Notes under the pieces: model-generated | The model's input: only the letters and a program-made list of their open reading frames with translations | Database searches by the model: none | Told to the model about the DNA's origin: nothing | Assembly: GCA_041688815.1 (NCBI GenBank) | Contig: JBDNHK010000089.1 | Coordinates: 1-64,000 of the forward strand | Length of the DNA stretch: 64,000 nucleotides | From: Rhabdothermincola_A sp041688815 | Lineage (GTDB): Bacteria; Actinomycetota; Acidimicrobiia; Acidimicrobiales; Acidimicrobilacustridaceae | Direction of reading: 5' to 3' | Position numbers and translations under genes: made by a program | Part shown: one piece after another, positions 10,097-17,571 of the stretch | How the letters are laid out: each line of letters opens with the position of its first letter | Position numbering within the stretch: position 1 is the stretch's first letter

Positions 10097-10984
10097 TCAG
10101 GTGACGGACGCGGCGTAGATGCTGCCGATCGAGGCGTCGAGGGCGGCGTCGAACTCGGCCTCGGACTGCTGGGCCGAGAGACCCTCGGTGAGGGCGCGGG
10201 AGAAGCTGGCGACGACCCCGTGGTTGCGGGCCAGGCGGGCGTTGGCGTCGTCGCGGGTGTAACCACCCGACAACGCCACCACGCGCAGGACGTTGGGGTG
10301 CTCGACCAGCTCGGTGTAGAAGCCGTCGGTCTCGGGGAGGGTGAGCTTCAGCATGACGTGGCGGTCGGACCCGAGGGCGCCGAGCTCGGCCAGGATGGCG
10401 GCCTTCAACAGGACCTCGGCTTCGGCCTTCTGCGGGCTGTGGATGTCGACCTCGGGCTCGATGATGGGCACGAGGCCGGCGTCGAGGATCTGGCTACCGA
10501 CCTCGAACTGCTGCCCGACCACCGCATCGACGCCGTCGGCGTGGCCGAGCTTGATGACCGAGCGCATCTTGGTGCCGAACACCCCGTGGCCGTTGGCGCG
10601 GGCCAACAGCTCGTCGAGGTCAGGGATGGGCTTCATGACCTGGGCGCCGTCCACCTCGTCGGCCAGGCCCTTGTCGACCTTCAGGAACGGAACGACACCC
10701 TTGTCGTCCCACAGGAACTCGGCGGTGCCCTTCCCGTCGATCGAGCGCTCCATGGTCATCTCGAAGAGGATCGCTCCGAGGATCCGGTCGCCATTGAACG
10801 ATGGGCTGGTGATGATCCGGCTACGCATTTCGTGGATGCGATCGAACATCTCGGCATCACCGGAGTAGGCGGTCTCCTCGACGCCGTAGAGCCCGAGGGC
10901 CTTGGGCGTGCTCCCCCCGCTCTGGTCGAGGGCGGCGATGAAGCCGCTGCCGGTCTTGACCTTCTCGAACTGTGCGTCGTTCAC
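10097..10984 (-). CDS. fda: Class I fructose-bisphosphate aldolase
   Basis: This glycolytic and gluconeogenic enzyme cleaves fructose 1,6-bisphosphate through a lysine Schiff base. From the GTG at 10984 the protein is 295 residues, the usual length of this bacterial class I group: FEKVKTGSGFIAALDQSGGS at the start, then MRSRIITSPSFNGDRILGAI, FLKVDKGL, FGTKMRSVIKLGHADGVDAV, LVPIIEPEVDIHSPQK, HVMLKLTLPE and LRVVALSGGYTRDDAN. A longer reading from a GTG at 11065 adds 27 non-conserved residues. It has GAGGA directly before it but too close for a normal ribosome site. The gene is monocistronic, with mtfA beyond 11128 on the same strand. Confidence 0.9.
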   Translation of the reverse strand: MNDAQFEKVKTGSGFIAALDQSGGSTPKALGLYGVEETAYSGDAEMFDRIHEMRSRIITSPSFNGDRILGAILFEMTMERSIDGKGTAEFLWDDKGVVPFLKVDKGLADEVDGAQVMKPIPDLDELLARANGHGVFGTKMRSVIKLGHADGVDAVVGQQFEVGSQILDAGLVPIIEPEVDIHSPQKAEAEVLLKAAILAELGALGSDRHVMLKLTLPETDGFYTELVEHPNVLRVVALSGGYTRDDANARLARNHGVVASFSRALTEGLSAQQSEAEFDAALDASIGSIYAASVT

Positions 10985-11127
10985 GAGTGTTCCCGTCTCG
11001 TCGAGGTGATGGCCGTCCCGGGGGAGGATCCCGGGCCCAACGGTGGGCGACGCTCCGTCGCTCACTCCTCAGTCTGTACCACCGGCACCCACCGCGGTTC
11101 CAGAGTCGGACGACCCGACCTCGCCGG

Positions 11128-11904
11128 TCAGCGACCCAACGGCTCCGCCCGCCGGGCGGGGTCCTGGCGGTAGAAGTCGGAGAGCACGTCATAGAGCTCG
11201 AGATGCTCACCGCGCAGCGCGGCCGGCGCGTCGAAGAACACCTCCGTCGCCACGGCGAAGAACTCCCCCGGGTTCACGCCCGCATAGGAGCGCAGGGTGT
11301 GTCCTCCTTCGCCCACCACCACCCGCTCGTAGACCTCGGTGCAGACCCGCACCCAACGGTCGAACTGGGCCTGGTCGGCGAGAGGCGGGGTGCCGTCGAC
11401 GGTTCCGTCGAGCATGTCGAGCTTGTGGGCGAACTCGTGGAACACCACGTTGTGTCCGCGACCAGGGTGACGGGCCTCGTCGAGGGCGGTGTCCCACACG
11501 ATGACCACCGGCCCTTGAAAGGACGCCTGACCGAGGATGGCCATCGGGTCGTCCGAAACGAGCCCACCGCCCTGGGAACGCGGTCCGGTCACCACCACCG
11601 TCGTGGGGTGCACGAGAATCGAGCCGACGTCGCGGTACGAGTCGTCGGGCAGGCCGAGGATCAGCAACGCCGCCTGCGCGGCGATGATGACCATCATCTC
11701 GTCGGTGATCTCGAAGCCGTGGGCCGCCTCCCAGATCTTGTCGGCGATCAGGGCCAACGCCAACGCCTCGAGCCGCTCCTCCTCGTCGACCGACAACAGG
11801 TTCCAGTGGCCCAGCTTGGCGTCCAGGAGATCGCGCCACTCGGGTCGAAAGCCGGCCTCGTAGCGCTCCCGGCGCATCCGGTGACGCTTCGTTTCGAACA
11901 TCAC
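11128..11904 (-). CDS. mtfA: MtfA-family zinc peptidase
   Basis: MtfA is a cytosolic gluzincin-like aminopeptidase that in E. coli binds the repressor Mlc. This 258-residue protein matches the family: WRDLLDAKLGHWNLLSVDEE, FEITDEMMVIIAAQAALLIL, ILVHPTTVVV, VVIVWDTALDEARHPGRGHN, the zinc motif HEFAHKLDMLDG (HExxH) and downstream NPGEFFAVATEVFF with the likely third ligand Glu. The start ATG overlaps the stop of a 45-codon ORF (TGATG at 11901-11904), suggesting translational coupling. The partner or substrate in this organism is not visible from sequence. Confidence 0.9.
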   Translation of the reverse strand: MMFETKRHRMRRERYEAGFRPEWRDLLDAKLGHWNLLSVDEEERLEALALALIADKIWEAAHGFEITDEMMVIIAAQAALLILGLPDDSYRDVGSILVHPTTVVVTGPRSQGGGLVSDDPMAILGQASFQGPVVIVWDTALDEARHPGRGHNVVFHEFAHKLDMLDGTVDGTPPLADQAQFDRWVRVCTEVYERVVVGEGGHTLRSYAGVNPGEFFAVATEVFFDAPAALRGEHLELYDVLSDFYRQDPARRAEPLGR

Positions 11905-12038
11905 CGTGCGGTTCCCGGCGTCGATGCCGCGACCGCTGAGCAGAAGGACGCCACGGCGATGGCCTGCTCGACCCGAGGGCAGATGCCGGCGTCATCGATC
12001 GCAGCGACCACAGGTGAAGGATAGGGAGCCGTACTCAC
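11901..12038 (-). CDS. Small hypothetical protein (45 aa) coupled to mtfA
   Basis: This GTG-started frame is preceded by a clear GGAGG ribosome site 4 bases from the start. It ends by overlapping the mtfA ATG. The product contains CPRVEQAIAVASFCSAVAAS, a possible helix with two cysteines. I do not recognise it. Its support is the ribosome site and the overlap, not homology. It could simply be a leader peptide whose translation opens the mtfA start. Confidence 0.35.
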   Translation of the reverse strand: MSTAPYPSPVVAAIDDAGICPRVEQAIAVASFCSAVAASTPGTAR

Positions 12039-12078
12039 GGCCCCTCCGAGGAGATACGGCACCGGCGGGGTTCTCGGT

Positions 12079-12564
12079 TCAGCAGCAGTTGGAGGTCGAC
12101 GCGTCCGCCGTTCGTCCGAGCGTGACCGGCTCGACCGCGGTCGGGGCACAGCACATGGCGGCGGCACCATCGTCGCCGCCGACGATCTGGTTGGGGAGCT
12201 GGTCAGAATCGCCGGTCTTCACGTACCACTCCCACTTGGCCCCGTCGGGATCGGTCACCCACGTCTCGACCTTGGTGGCGTAGCAGCAGATGGTGTCGTC
12301 GATCCCGGTGGTCTCGAGGCCGTCCCCGGTGAGGCGGGCCTCAGCCGCCTCGACCTCCGCCGCACCGTCGGTCTCGACACCCAGGTGATTGAGGCGACCG
12401 CCAACCGCCGATTCGAAGAGGACGAGCTTGAGCGGCGGATCGGCGATGGCGAAGTTGGCATAGCCGGGCTTGCGCTTGGCCGGCTCGACCCCGAAAAGCG
12501 CGGTGTAGAAGGCCACCGATGCTTCGAGATCGGCGACGTCGAGGGCGAGCTGGACACGAGACAT
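12079..12564 (-). CDS. arsI: ArsI/CadI-family vicinal-oxygen-chelate protein (organoarsenical C-As lyase-like)
   Basis: ArsI is an Fe(II)-dependent dioxygenase that splits the carbon-arsenic bond of trivalent methyl- or aryl-arsenicals. The 161-residue protein has two glyoxalase-type halves. The likely metal ligands are Gln5, His60 (RLNHLG) and Glu112 (KWEWYV). The vicinal Cys93-Cys94 in DDTICCYA corresponds to the arsenic-binding pair of ArsI. The C-terminus carries two further CC pairs (138-139, 160-161). It is divergent from arsR with a shared regulatory gap containing two palindromes. The start ATG is preceded by GGAGGCC. CadI-like proteins share the fold, so the exact substrate is inferred from the neighbourhood. 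Confidence 0.85.
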   Translation of the reverse strand: MSRVQLALDVADLEASVAFYTALFGVEPAKRKPGYANFAIADPPLKLVLFESAVGGRLNHLGVETDGAAEVEAAEARLTGDGLETTGIDDTICCYATKVETWVTDPDGAKWEWYVKTGDSDQLPNQIVGGDDGAAAMCCAPTAVEPVTLGRTADASTSNCC

Positions 12565-12589
12565 GGGTAGGGCCTCCGGGGCTAGACTG

Positions 12590-12605
12590 ATCGACGTTCG
12601 TCGAT
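12590..12605. promoter_or_regulatory. Palindrome ATCGACGTTCGTCGAT, probable ArsR operator
   Basis: Perfect 7-base arms around TT, placed 25 bases before the arsI start and 61 bases before arsR. The position between divergent arsI and arsR fits an autoregulatory operator. Confidence 0.55.
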
Positions 12606-12624
12606 GAGCCGCACTCTACACACT

Positions 12625-12636
12625 CATCGACCGATG
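12625..12636. promoter_or_regulatory. Second palindrome CATCGACCGATG near arsR
   Basis: Five-base arms CATCG/CGATG in the same divergent gap, sharing the ATCGAC core with the 12590-12605 palindrome. It lies 30 bases before the arsR start. It may be a weaker ArsR site. Confidence 0.4.
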
Positions 12637-12666
12637 TCAATACGTTGTCAGCAAGGAGAGCCCCCC

Positions 12667-13011
12667 GTGACCACAACGCTGCCCATCGCCTGCTGCCCGC
12701 CCCGGGGTGGAGGGGCCCTCGACGAGGACGCCGCCACTGACCTGGCCCATGTCTTCAAGGCCCTGGCCGACCCGGCACGAGTCCGGCTGCTCTCGATGGT
12801 GGCCACTGCGCCGGGAGGCGAGGCCTGTGCCTGCGATCTGGTGGAACCGCTCGGACGCTCGCAGCCGACCGTGTCGCACCACCTGTCCCTCCTCGTCGAG
12901 GCCGGGCTGCTCGAACGCGAGAAGCGGGGTCGGTGGGCCTGGTACCGCATCGCACCGGACCGCCTCGCCGAACTTCGGGCCTCCCTGACGACCGCCCCGA
13001 TCAGGGCCTGA
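12667..13011 (+). CDS. arsR: ArsR-family arsenite-responsive repressor
   Basis: This 114-residue winged-helix repressor has LAHVFKALADPARVRLLSMV, then the metalloid-binding CACDLVEPLG at the DNA-recognition helix (the CxCDL pattern of As(III)-sensing ArsR), the helix-turn-helix SQPTVSHHLSLLVEAGLLE and the wing KRGRWAWYRI. Two more cysteines occur near the N-terminus (ACCPP). The GTG start at 12667 has the ribosome site AAGGAGAG. The gene is divergent from arsI and convergent with arsC, whose stop is 3 bases from its own. It likely controls both divergent genes through the palindromes in the gap. Confidence 0.92.
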   Translation: MTTTLPIACCPPRGGGALDEDAATDLAHVFKALADPARVRLLSMVATAPGGEACACDLVEPLGRSQPTVSHHLSLLVEAGLLEREKRGRWAWYRIAPDRLAELRASLTTAPIRA

Positions 13012-13014
13012 GTC

Positions 13015-13437
13015 TCAAAGGGCAGTTGTTCGAAGCAGTTCGACCACGAGCTCCTGGACGCGGCGGTCGATCTCGTCGCGAATCGGGCGCACGGCGTCGA
13101 GACCCTGCCCAGCGGGGTCATCGAGCTCCCAGTCGAGGTAGCGCTTTCCCGGATAGAACGGACACTCGTCGCCACAACCCATGGTGATCACCACGTCCGA
13201 AGCCCGGACGGCGACGTCCTCCAACTTCTTCGGGGACGCACCCGTGGCGCCGAGATCGATGCCCATCTCGGCCATGGCTTCGACCACGGCGGGATTGATG
13301 GTGTCGGCGGGGGCCGTGCCCGCGGAGCGGACCACCACCCGATCGCCGCCGTGGTGGGCGAGCAGGGCCGCCGCCATCTGCGAACGGCCGGCGTTGTGCA
13401 CGCAGACGAAGAGGACTTCGGTGCGCTCGTCACTCAT
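13015..13437 (-). CDS. arsC: Arsenate reductase, thioredoxin-coupled type
   Basis: This cytoplasmic enzyme reduces arsenate to arsenite. The 140-residue protein has the low-molecular-weight phosphatase loop VCVHNAGRSQ (C-x5-R), then MGCGDECPFYPG, which carries the two extra redox cysteines of the thioredoxin-dependent family, and the helix end RDEIDRRVQELV. It overlaps the upstream channel gene by 8 bases (ATGA type), so the two are co-translated. Thioredoxin and its reductase are encoded in the same window at 35.5-36.9 kb. Confidence 0.92.
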   Translation of the reverse strand: MSDERTEVLFVCVHNAGRSQMAAALLAHHGGDRVVVRSAGTAPADTINPAVVEAMAEMGIDLGATGASPKKLEDVAVRASDVVITMGCGDECPFYPGKRYLDWELDDPAGQGLDAVRPIRDEIDRRVQELVVELLRTTAL

Positions 13438-14188
13438 CAGGGTCCTCCGCTCGAAGGTGGGGGCGGGGATAGAAGAGACGTACGAGGCCGAAGGCGATGA
13501 CCAAGCCGACGAACTGCATGACGATGAACATCGGCGCCGACGACGGGGCGATGCCGGCGAACGTGTCCGACAACGTGCGGGCGATGGTGACGGCGGGATT
13601 GGCGAAACTGGTCGACGAGGTGAACCAGTAGGCCCCGCCGATCCAGGCGCCGACGGCGAAAGGCACCACGTTGGCCCGGCCCGAGCGCACGCATCCCTGG
13701 ATCACGAGGAGCAGGGTCACCGTGGCGACGATCTCCGACAACCACAGCGCCGGTGACGACCGCTCCTTGGTCGAGAGGTTCACCGCCGACAGTTCGAACA
13801 TCACGTTGGCCAACATCGCCCCGAGACACCCGCCGACGACCTGGGCGACCGTGTAGAGGCCGGCGTCGCGAGTGCTGGCCGTGCCCAGTAGGCGGTCGAG
13901 GATGCTCACCACCGGGTTGAAGTGGGCTCCCGACACGGCCCCGAACATCAAGATCAACCCCACCAGCGCACCGGCGGTGGCCAAGGCGTTCTCGAGGAGT
14001 TGGAGCCCGACATCACCGCCCGAGAGCCGCTGGGCCATGATCCCCGACCCGATGACGGCGACGATGAGCAGGGCCGTGCCGAGCCCCTCGGCGGCGAGGC
14101 GACGGACCAGGTCGAGACGAAGGGCGCCGGTGCCGGTCTGGACCTCGGCGGAGAGGGCGGCCTGGCTGGGAAGGACGTCGTCGCTCAC
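13430..14188 (-). CDS. aqpS: Aquaglyceroporin (AqpS-like), probable arsenite channel
   Basis: This six-helix MIP channel of 252 residues carries the two half-helix signatures SGAHFNPVVS (NPV in place of NPA) and STSFANPAVTI. In ars operons of this type (known from Sinorhizobium AqpS) the arsenite made by ArsC leaves the cell through the channel, down its gradient. No ArsB or Acr3 pump is visible here. The GTG start at 14188 overlaps the stop of the ArsR-ArsC fusion, and its end overlaps arsC. The three genes therefore form one tightly coupled unit reading leftward from the operator at 14871. Confidence 0.88.
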   Translation of the reverse strand: MSDDVLPSQAALSAEVQTGTGALRLDLVRRLAAEGLGTALLIVAVIGSGIMAQRLSGGDVGLQLLENALATAGALVGLILMFGAVSGAHFNPVVSILDRLLGTASTRDAGLYTVAQVVGGCLGAMLANVMFELSAVNLSTKERSSPALWLSEIVATVTLLLVIQGCVRSGRANVVPFAVGAWIGGAYWFTSSTSFANPAVTIARTLSDTFAGIAPSSAPMFIVMQFVGLVIAFGLVRLFYPRPHLRAEDPDE

Positions 14189-14856
14189 GCCGCCTCCGCC
14201 AGCCCGGCGACGCGCTCGATCCGGCTGGTGAGGTCGGCCACCACGGCGTCGAAGGCCTCGGGACGGTCCGCCTCCACCGGGTCCGGAACCGACCAGTGCC
14301 ACCACTCGACCGGCGGGCTGAGCTCCTCGTGGGCGCGGTCACAGACCGTGACGACCAACGGCGGCGTGGGCCCGATGTCGGCCAACGTACGGGGAACAGC
14401 CGAACGAAGATCGAGCCCGGCCCGTCGGGCCGCGGCCGCGGCCCCGGGATGGACGCGAGCGGCAGGGTGAGTGCCCGCCGACAGCGCCGGCTCTCCGGTG
14501 AGGTCACACCAGAGGGCGGCCGCCAGCTGGGAACGAGCGGAGTTGGCCGTACAGACGAAGAGGGCGGGCGCCGGGGCGAGGTCGGGCCCCGCCCCCAAAG
14601 AGTCGATCACTCCCGAACGGAGGTGCACGTACCGGCGACGGCCGTCACCACTCGAACGGGACCGCTCGACCAGGCCCACCCGCTCGAGCACATCGAGGTG
14701 ATGAGCCAGCAGGTTGGACTCGAGGCCGAGCCGGCGACGCAGCTCGATGGGGGCACGATCCGAGGTGAAGAGCTCATCGACGATGGCCAACCGCATCGAA
14801 TCGCCGAGGGCGGCATGACGCGCCGCCCGCAGATCGAGCCCCAGGGTCATCGACAT
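14185..14856 (-). CDS. Fused ArsR-type HTH and ArsC-type phosphatase-fold protein
   Basis: The 223-residue fusion has an N-terminal winged helix (about 1-95: ALGDSMRLAIVDELF, LESNLLAHHLDVLERVGLVE, DGRRRYVHL) followed by a low-molecular-weight phosphatase/arsenate reductase domain (about 96-223) with FVCTANSARSQ (C-x5-R), STHP-like AGTHPAARVHPGA and VVTVCDRAHEEL. The HTH part lacks the CxC arsenite site, so sensing may reside in the reductase domain. It is the first gene of the fusion-aqpS-arsC unit and follows an 18-base palindrome. Fusions of this kind are known in actinomycete ars loci; whether the second domain is catalytic or only a sensor is undecided. Confidence 0.85.
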   Translation of the reverse strand: MSMTLGLDLRAARHAALGDSMRLAIVDELFTSDRAPIELRRRLGLESNLLAHHLDVLERVGLVERSRSSGDGRRRYVHLRSGVIDSLGAGPDLAPAPALFVCTANSARSQLAAALWCDLTGEPALSAGTHPAARVHPGAAAAARRAGLDLRSAVPRTLADIGPTPPLVVTVCDRAHEELSPPVEWWHWSVPDPVEADRPEAFDAVVADLTSRIERVAGLAEAA

Positions 14857-14870
14857 CGGCCGAGCATCTC

Positions 14871-14903
14871 ACTCAAGATATCTTGAGTCAACATCTCTTG
14901 AGT
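14871..14903. promoter_or_regulatory. Operator: perfect palindrome ACTCAAGATATCTTGAGT plus repeated half-site
   Basis: The 18-base perfect palindrome covers 14871-14888. A further TCTTGAGT half-site follows at 14896-14903, spaced 15 bases from the first. It lies 15 bases upstream of the fusion gene start, where the HTH part of that protein would be expected to bind. The dnaB stop lies 20 bases further on. Confidence 0.7.
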
Positions 14904-14922
14904 CGGAACCACGACGCCACGG

Positions 14923-17571
14923 TCAGGACCCTCGGGCCATGTTGGCGAACTTGGTGTAGTGATCGAGGAAGGCCAACCGCACCATGCCCGTGGGCCCGTT
15001 GCGATGCTTCGACACCAGGATCTCGGCCGTGCCCCTGTCCGGTGAGTCGAGGTTGTAGACGTCGTCGCGGTAGATGAACATCACCACGTCCGCGTCCTGT
15101 TCGATGCTGTTGTGAACGACGATGCCATCGGCGAGGAAGTTGTGTGTGCCCTCCACGGTGGCGTCGAACACCGGCTGGGAACCCAACGGGACGATGTCGA
15201 CGATCTCGTCCCACAGGACGTCGGACTCGGCCAGGTCGGCCAACCACTGATCGCGGGGAAGAGCAGCGACCAGCCGTTGCATGCGTGCCCGCGACACCCC
15301 GTGCTTGTAGAGCGTCGAACCGCAGTACTGCATACCCAACTCGGCGGCGAGTTGACGAGTGGTCATGTCGTGCTCCGCCAGGGCCTTGGCCCGAACGTGA
15401 TCCCACACCGCGGCGGGAACGCAATCGAGGTTCGGGTTGGGCCTCCGCTCACGGTGCCACGTCAGCAGGGGAGCCAGGTGGCGGGCGCGCTCACCGTGTA
15501 CGCCGACCACCTCGGCGAAGCGCGCCTGATCGGACGCTCCTTGAACGATGACGTGATGGGCGGTGCGGTGCTTCCCTTGCCCCACCGAGCGCACGCGGGA
15601 GCGGATCTCGAGGCGAAGCAGAAGCGACTGCACGTCGAGCGCCAGACGTCGGGACGTCGTGGCGTAGTAGACGGCCGGCGCCCGGACTTCGGAGCTGTCG
15701 GTCCAGACACAGCCGTCGGTGGCCCACAGGTGATGGAGGAACAGGGAGATCTGCCTGTCGGAGAGACCGAACAGCGCCTCGGGCACGAACTTCTCCCACG
15801 AGCGCTTGTCCCAGAGACCCAATTCATCCAGCCAGGCGGCGATCGGGTTGCGAACCCCGTGGGTCAAGTGGGCGACGGCCGGGAGGTAGACCTGCGTCCA
15901 TGTTCGCTCCGCGACGACACGCGGACGGACGTCGAACGCCCGACGGGCGGCGCCGACCACGGCATCGACGTTCGCGGCGTCAGTGGTCGTGTACTGCACG
16001 GCGTGGCGGGCGAGATGGCAGCCGTCACCGAGAAGATGACCGAGCACGACGAGGCGATCGTCAGGCCACTCACTGACGACGTCGGGGCAGGGCAGTCGTC
16101 GGGGCACGGCGATCCGGTCGCCGACGACGAGATCGTCGAGCGGCTTCCATCCGTCGAGCTGGAGGAACGGATGATTGCCGCTGGCCTTGACCGTGCGACC
16201 CGAACGGAGGACGAGTTCGTACGTCTCTTTGACCCCGCTCGCAAAGACGTTCGTCATCACTCCCGGCACCAGCTTGTAGCGCTCGTCGAGCGTCCACACC
16301 GGAACGTCGGTGGCTCCGTCCGAGTAGAGCTGGCCGATCGGGACCGAAGCGCCGGTGTCGGCGCGCGTGATGAGCGTGTCGGCGGTGAGGCAGCCGGACT
16401 CACGAAGATCGGCGAGCATCGGGCGCTTGTCGGCGCGCATCTCGAGACCACGCGACAACTGGGACAGCGCCAGCACCGGGCACTCGAGCTCGCGGGCCAG
16501 GATCTTCAGACCACGGGAGATCTCCGACACCTCGACCTGGCGGTTCTCGGCGTTGGAGCGGCCGGTCATGAGTTGGAGGTAGTCGACGACCACCAGTCCG
16601 AGATCACCGAGGCGACTGCGCAGACGCCGGGCCTTGGAACGGATCTCCATGATGGTGAGGTTGGGGTTGTCGTCGATCCAGATGGGCGCCTCGGCCAGGC
16701 GGCCTGTGGCGTGGGCGATCTTGCCCCAGTCGGACTCACCCAACATGCCATTGCGCACCTTCTTGGAGTCGACCCGGGCCTCGGCGCACAACATGCGCTG
16801 CGTGAGCTCGAGCTGACCCATCTCGAGGCTGAACACCAGCACCGGCCGCCGCGCCTCGATGGCGGCGTGGGTGGCGATGCCCAGGGCCAGCGCGGTCTTG
16901 CCCATCGAAGGCCGGGCGCCCAGGACCAACAGGGCGTTGGGCTGGAGACCGGAGAGCAGGTCGTCGAGGTCGAGGAAGCCCGTGGGCAGACCGGTGATCG
17001 CGTCGCCCTTGTCGTACAGGCTCTCGAGCCGGTCGAGGTTCTCGTTGAGCAGCTCGTGGATCGGGGCCATCGAGTCGGTGACCCGCCGCTGGGCCACCTC
17101 GAAGACCATCGACTCGGCGGTGTCGATGGTCTTGGTGACGTCGTCGGGCAGGTTGTACCCCATCTCTGCGATTTCGCCGGCGACACCGATGAGACGACGC
17201 AGCAGAGCGTGCTCCTCGATGATCTTGGCGTAGCGGCCGGCATTGGAGATGGCGGGCGTGGCCGCCTGGAGCGTCACCAGCGTCGCCGTACCCCCGATGG
17301 CGTCGAGCAGACCGGCCCGACGCAGCTCGTCGGCCACCGTGACCGGGTCGGCGGGCTCACCGGCCGCACTCAACGAGGTGATGGCGTCGAAGATGTGCCC
17401 GTGCGCCGGCTTGTAGAAGTTCTCGGCCTCGAGTTTCTCGGACGCCACCGCGATGGCGTCCTTCGACAGCAGCATCGCCCCCAGGAGCGACTCCTCGGCC
17501 TGAAGGTTGTGGGGCGCGACCCGTGGCGGGCGGGCGGGGCGGGAGGAACGGTCTTCGTCGGTGAAGGTCAT
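14923..17571 (-). CDS. dnaB: Replicative DNA helicase DnaB interrupted by an intein
   Basis: DnaB is the hexameric helicase at the replication fork. The N-terminal domain starts at APHNLQAEESLLGAMLLS. The RecA-type ATPase has GARPSMGKTALALG (about residue 216), the DnaB motif VFSLEMGQLELTQR and VVDYLQLM. After LADLRESG the reading frame enters an intein of 428 residues and returns at SIEQDADVVMFIYRDD. Without the intein the helicase would be about 454 residues, the usual size. The ATG at 17571 is chosen because GAGGGTGG lies 7 bases upstream; an ATG at 17592 is in frame but has no ribosome site. The gene follows rplI on the same strand. Confidence 0.95.
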   Translation of the reverse strand: MTFTDEDRSSRPARPPRVAPHNLQAEESLLGAMLLSKDAIAVASEKLEAENFYKPAHGHIFDAITSLSAAGEPADPVTVADELRRAGLLDAIGGTATLVTLQAATPAISNAGRYAKIIEEHALLRRLIGVAGEIAEMGYNLPDDVTKTIDTAESMVFEVAQRRVTDSMAPIHELLNENLDRLESLYDKGDAITGLPTGFLDLDDLLSGLQPNALLVLGARPSMGKTALALGIATHAAIEARRPVLVFSLEMGQLELTQRMLCAEARVDSKKVRNGMLGESDWGKIAHATGRLAEAPIWIDDNPNLTIMEIRSKARRLRSRLGDLGLVVVDYLQLMTGRSNAENRQVEVSEISRGLKILARELECPVLALSQLSRGLEMRADKRPMLADLRESGCLTADTLITRADTGASVPIGQLYSDGATDVPVWTLDERYKLVPGVMTNVFASGVKETYELVLRSGRTVKASGNHPFLQLDGWKPLDDLVVGDRIAVPRRLPCPDVVSEWPDDRLVVLGHLLGDGCHLARHAVQYTTTDAANVDAVVGAARRAFDVRPRVVAERTWTQVYLPAVAHLTHGVRNPIAAWLDELGLWDKRSWEKFVPEALFGLSDRQISLFLHHLWATDGCVWTDSSEVRAPAVYYATTSRRLALDVQSLLLRLEIRSRVRSVGQGKHRTAHHVIVQGASDQARFAEVVGVHGERARHLAPLLTWHRERRPNPNLDCVPAAVWDHVRAKALAEHDMTTRQLAAELGMQYCGSTLYKHGVSRARMQRLVAALPRDQWLADLAESDVLWDEIVDIVPLGSQPVFDATVEGTHNFLADGIVVHNSIEQDADVVMFIYRDDVYNLDSPDRGTAEILVSKHRNGPTGMVRLAFLDHYTKFANMARGS
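15109..16392 (-). other. Intein with LAGLIDADG homing endonuclease inside DnaB
   Basis: This self-splicing protein element of 428 residues starts with Cys (CLTADTLITR) and ends VEGTHNFLADGIVVHN before Ser of the C-extein. A block-B-like SGNHPFLQ is present. The two dodecapeptide motifs of a LAGLIDADG endonuclease are recognisable as LVVLGHLLGDGC and LHHLWATDGCV, with acidic residues kept. The insertion point RESG/SIEQ is the same site used by the cyanobacterial Ssp DnaB intein. All splicing residues (Cys1, His-Asn at the end, Ser+1) are in place, so I infer it is active for splicing. Confidence 0.93.

Noticed and set aside
10985..11065. Longer N-terminus for the class I aldolase from GTG at 11065
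   Set aside because: The extra 27 residues are low complexity and outside the family's usual 295-residue length. Kept only as an alternative.
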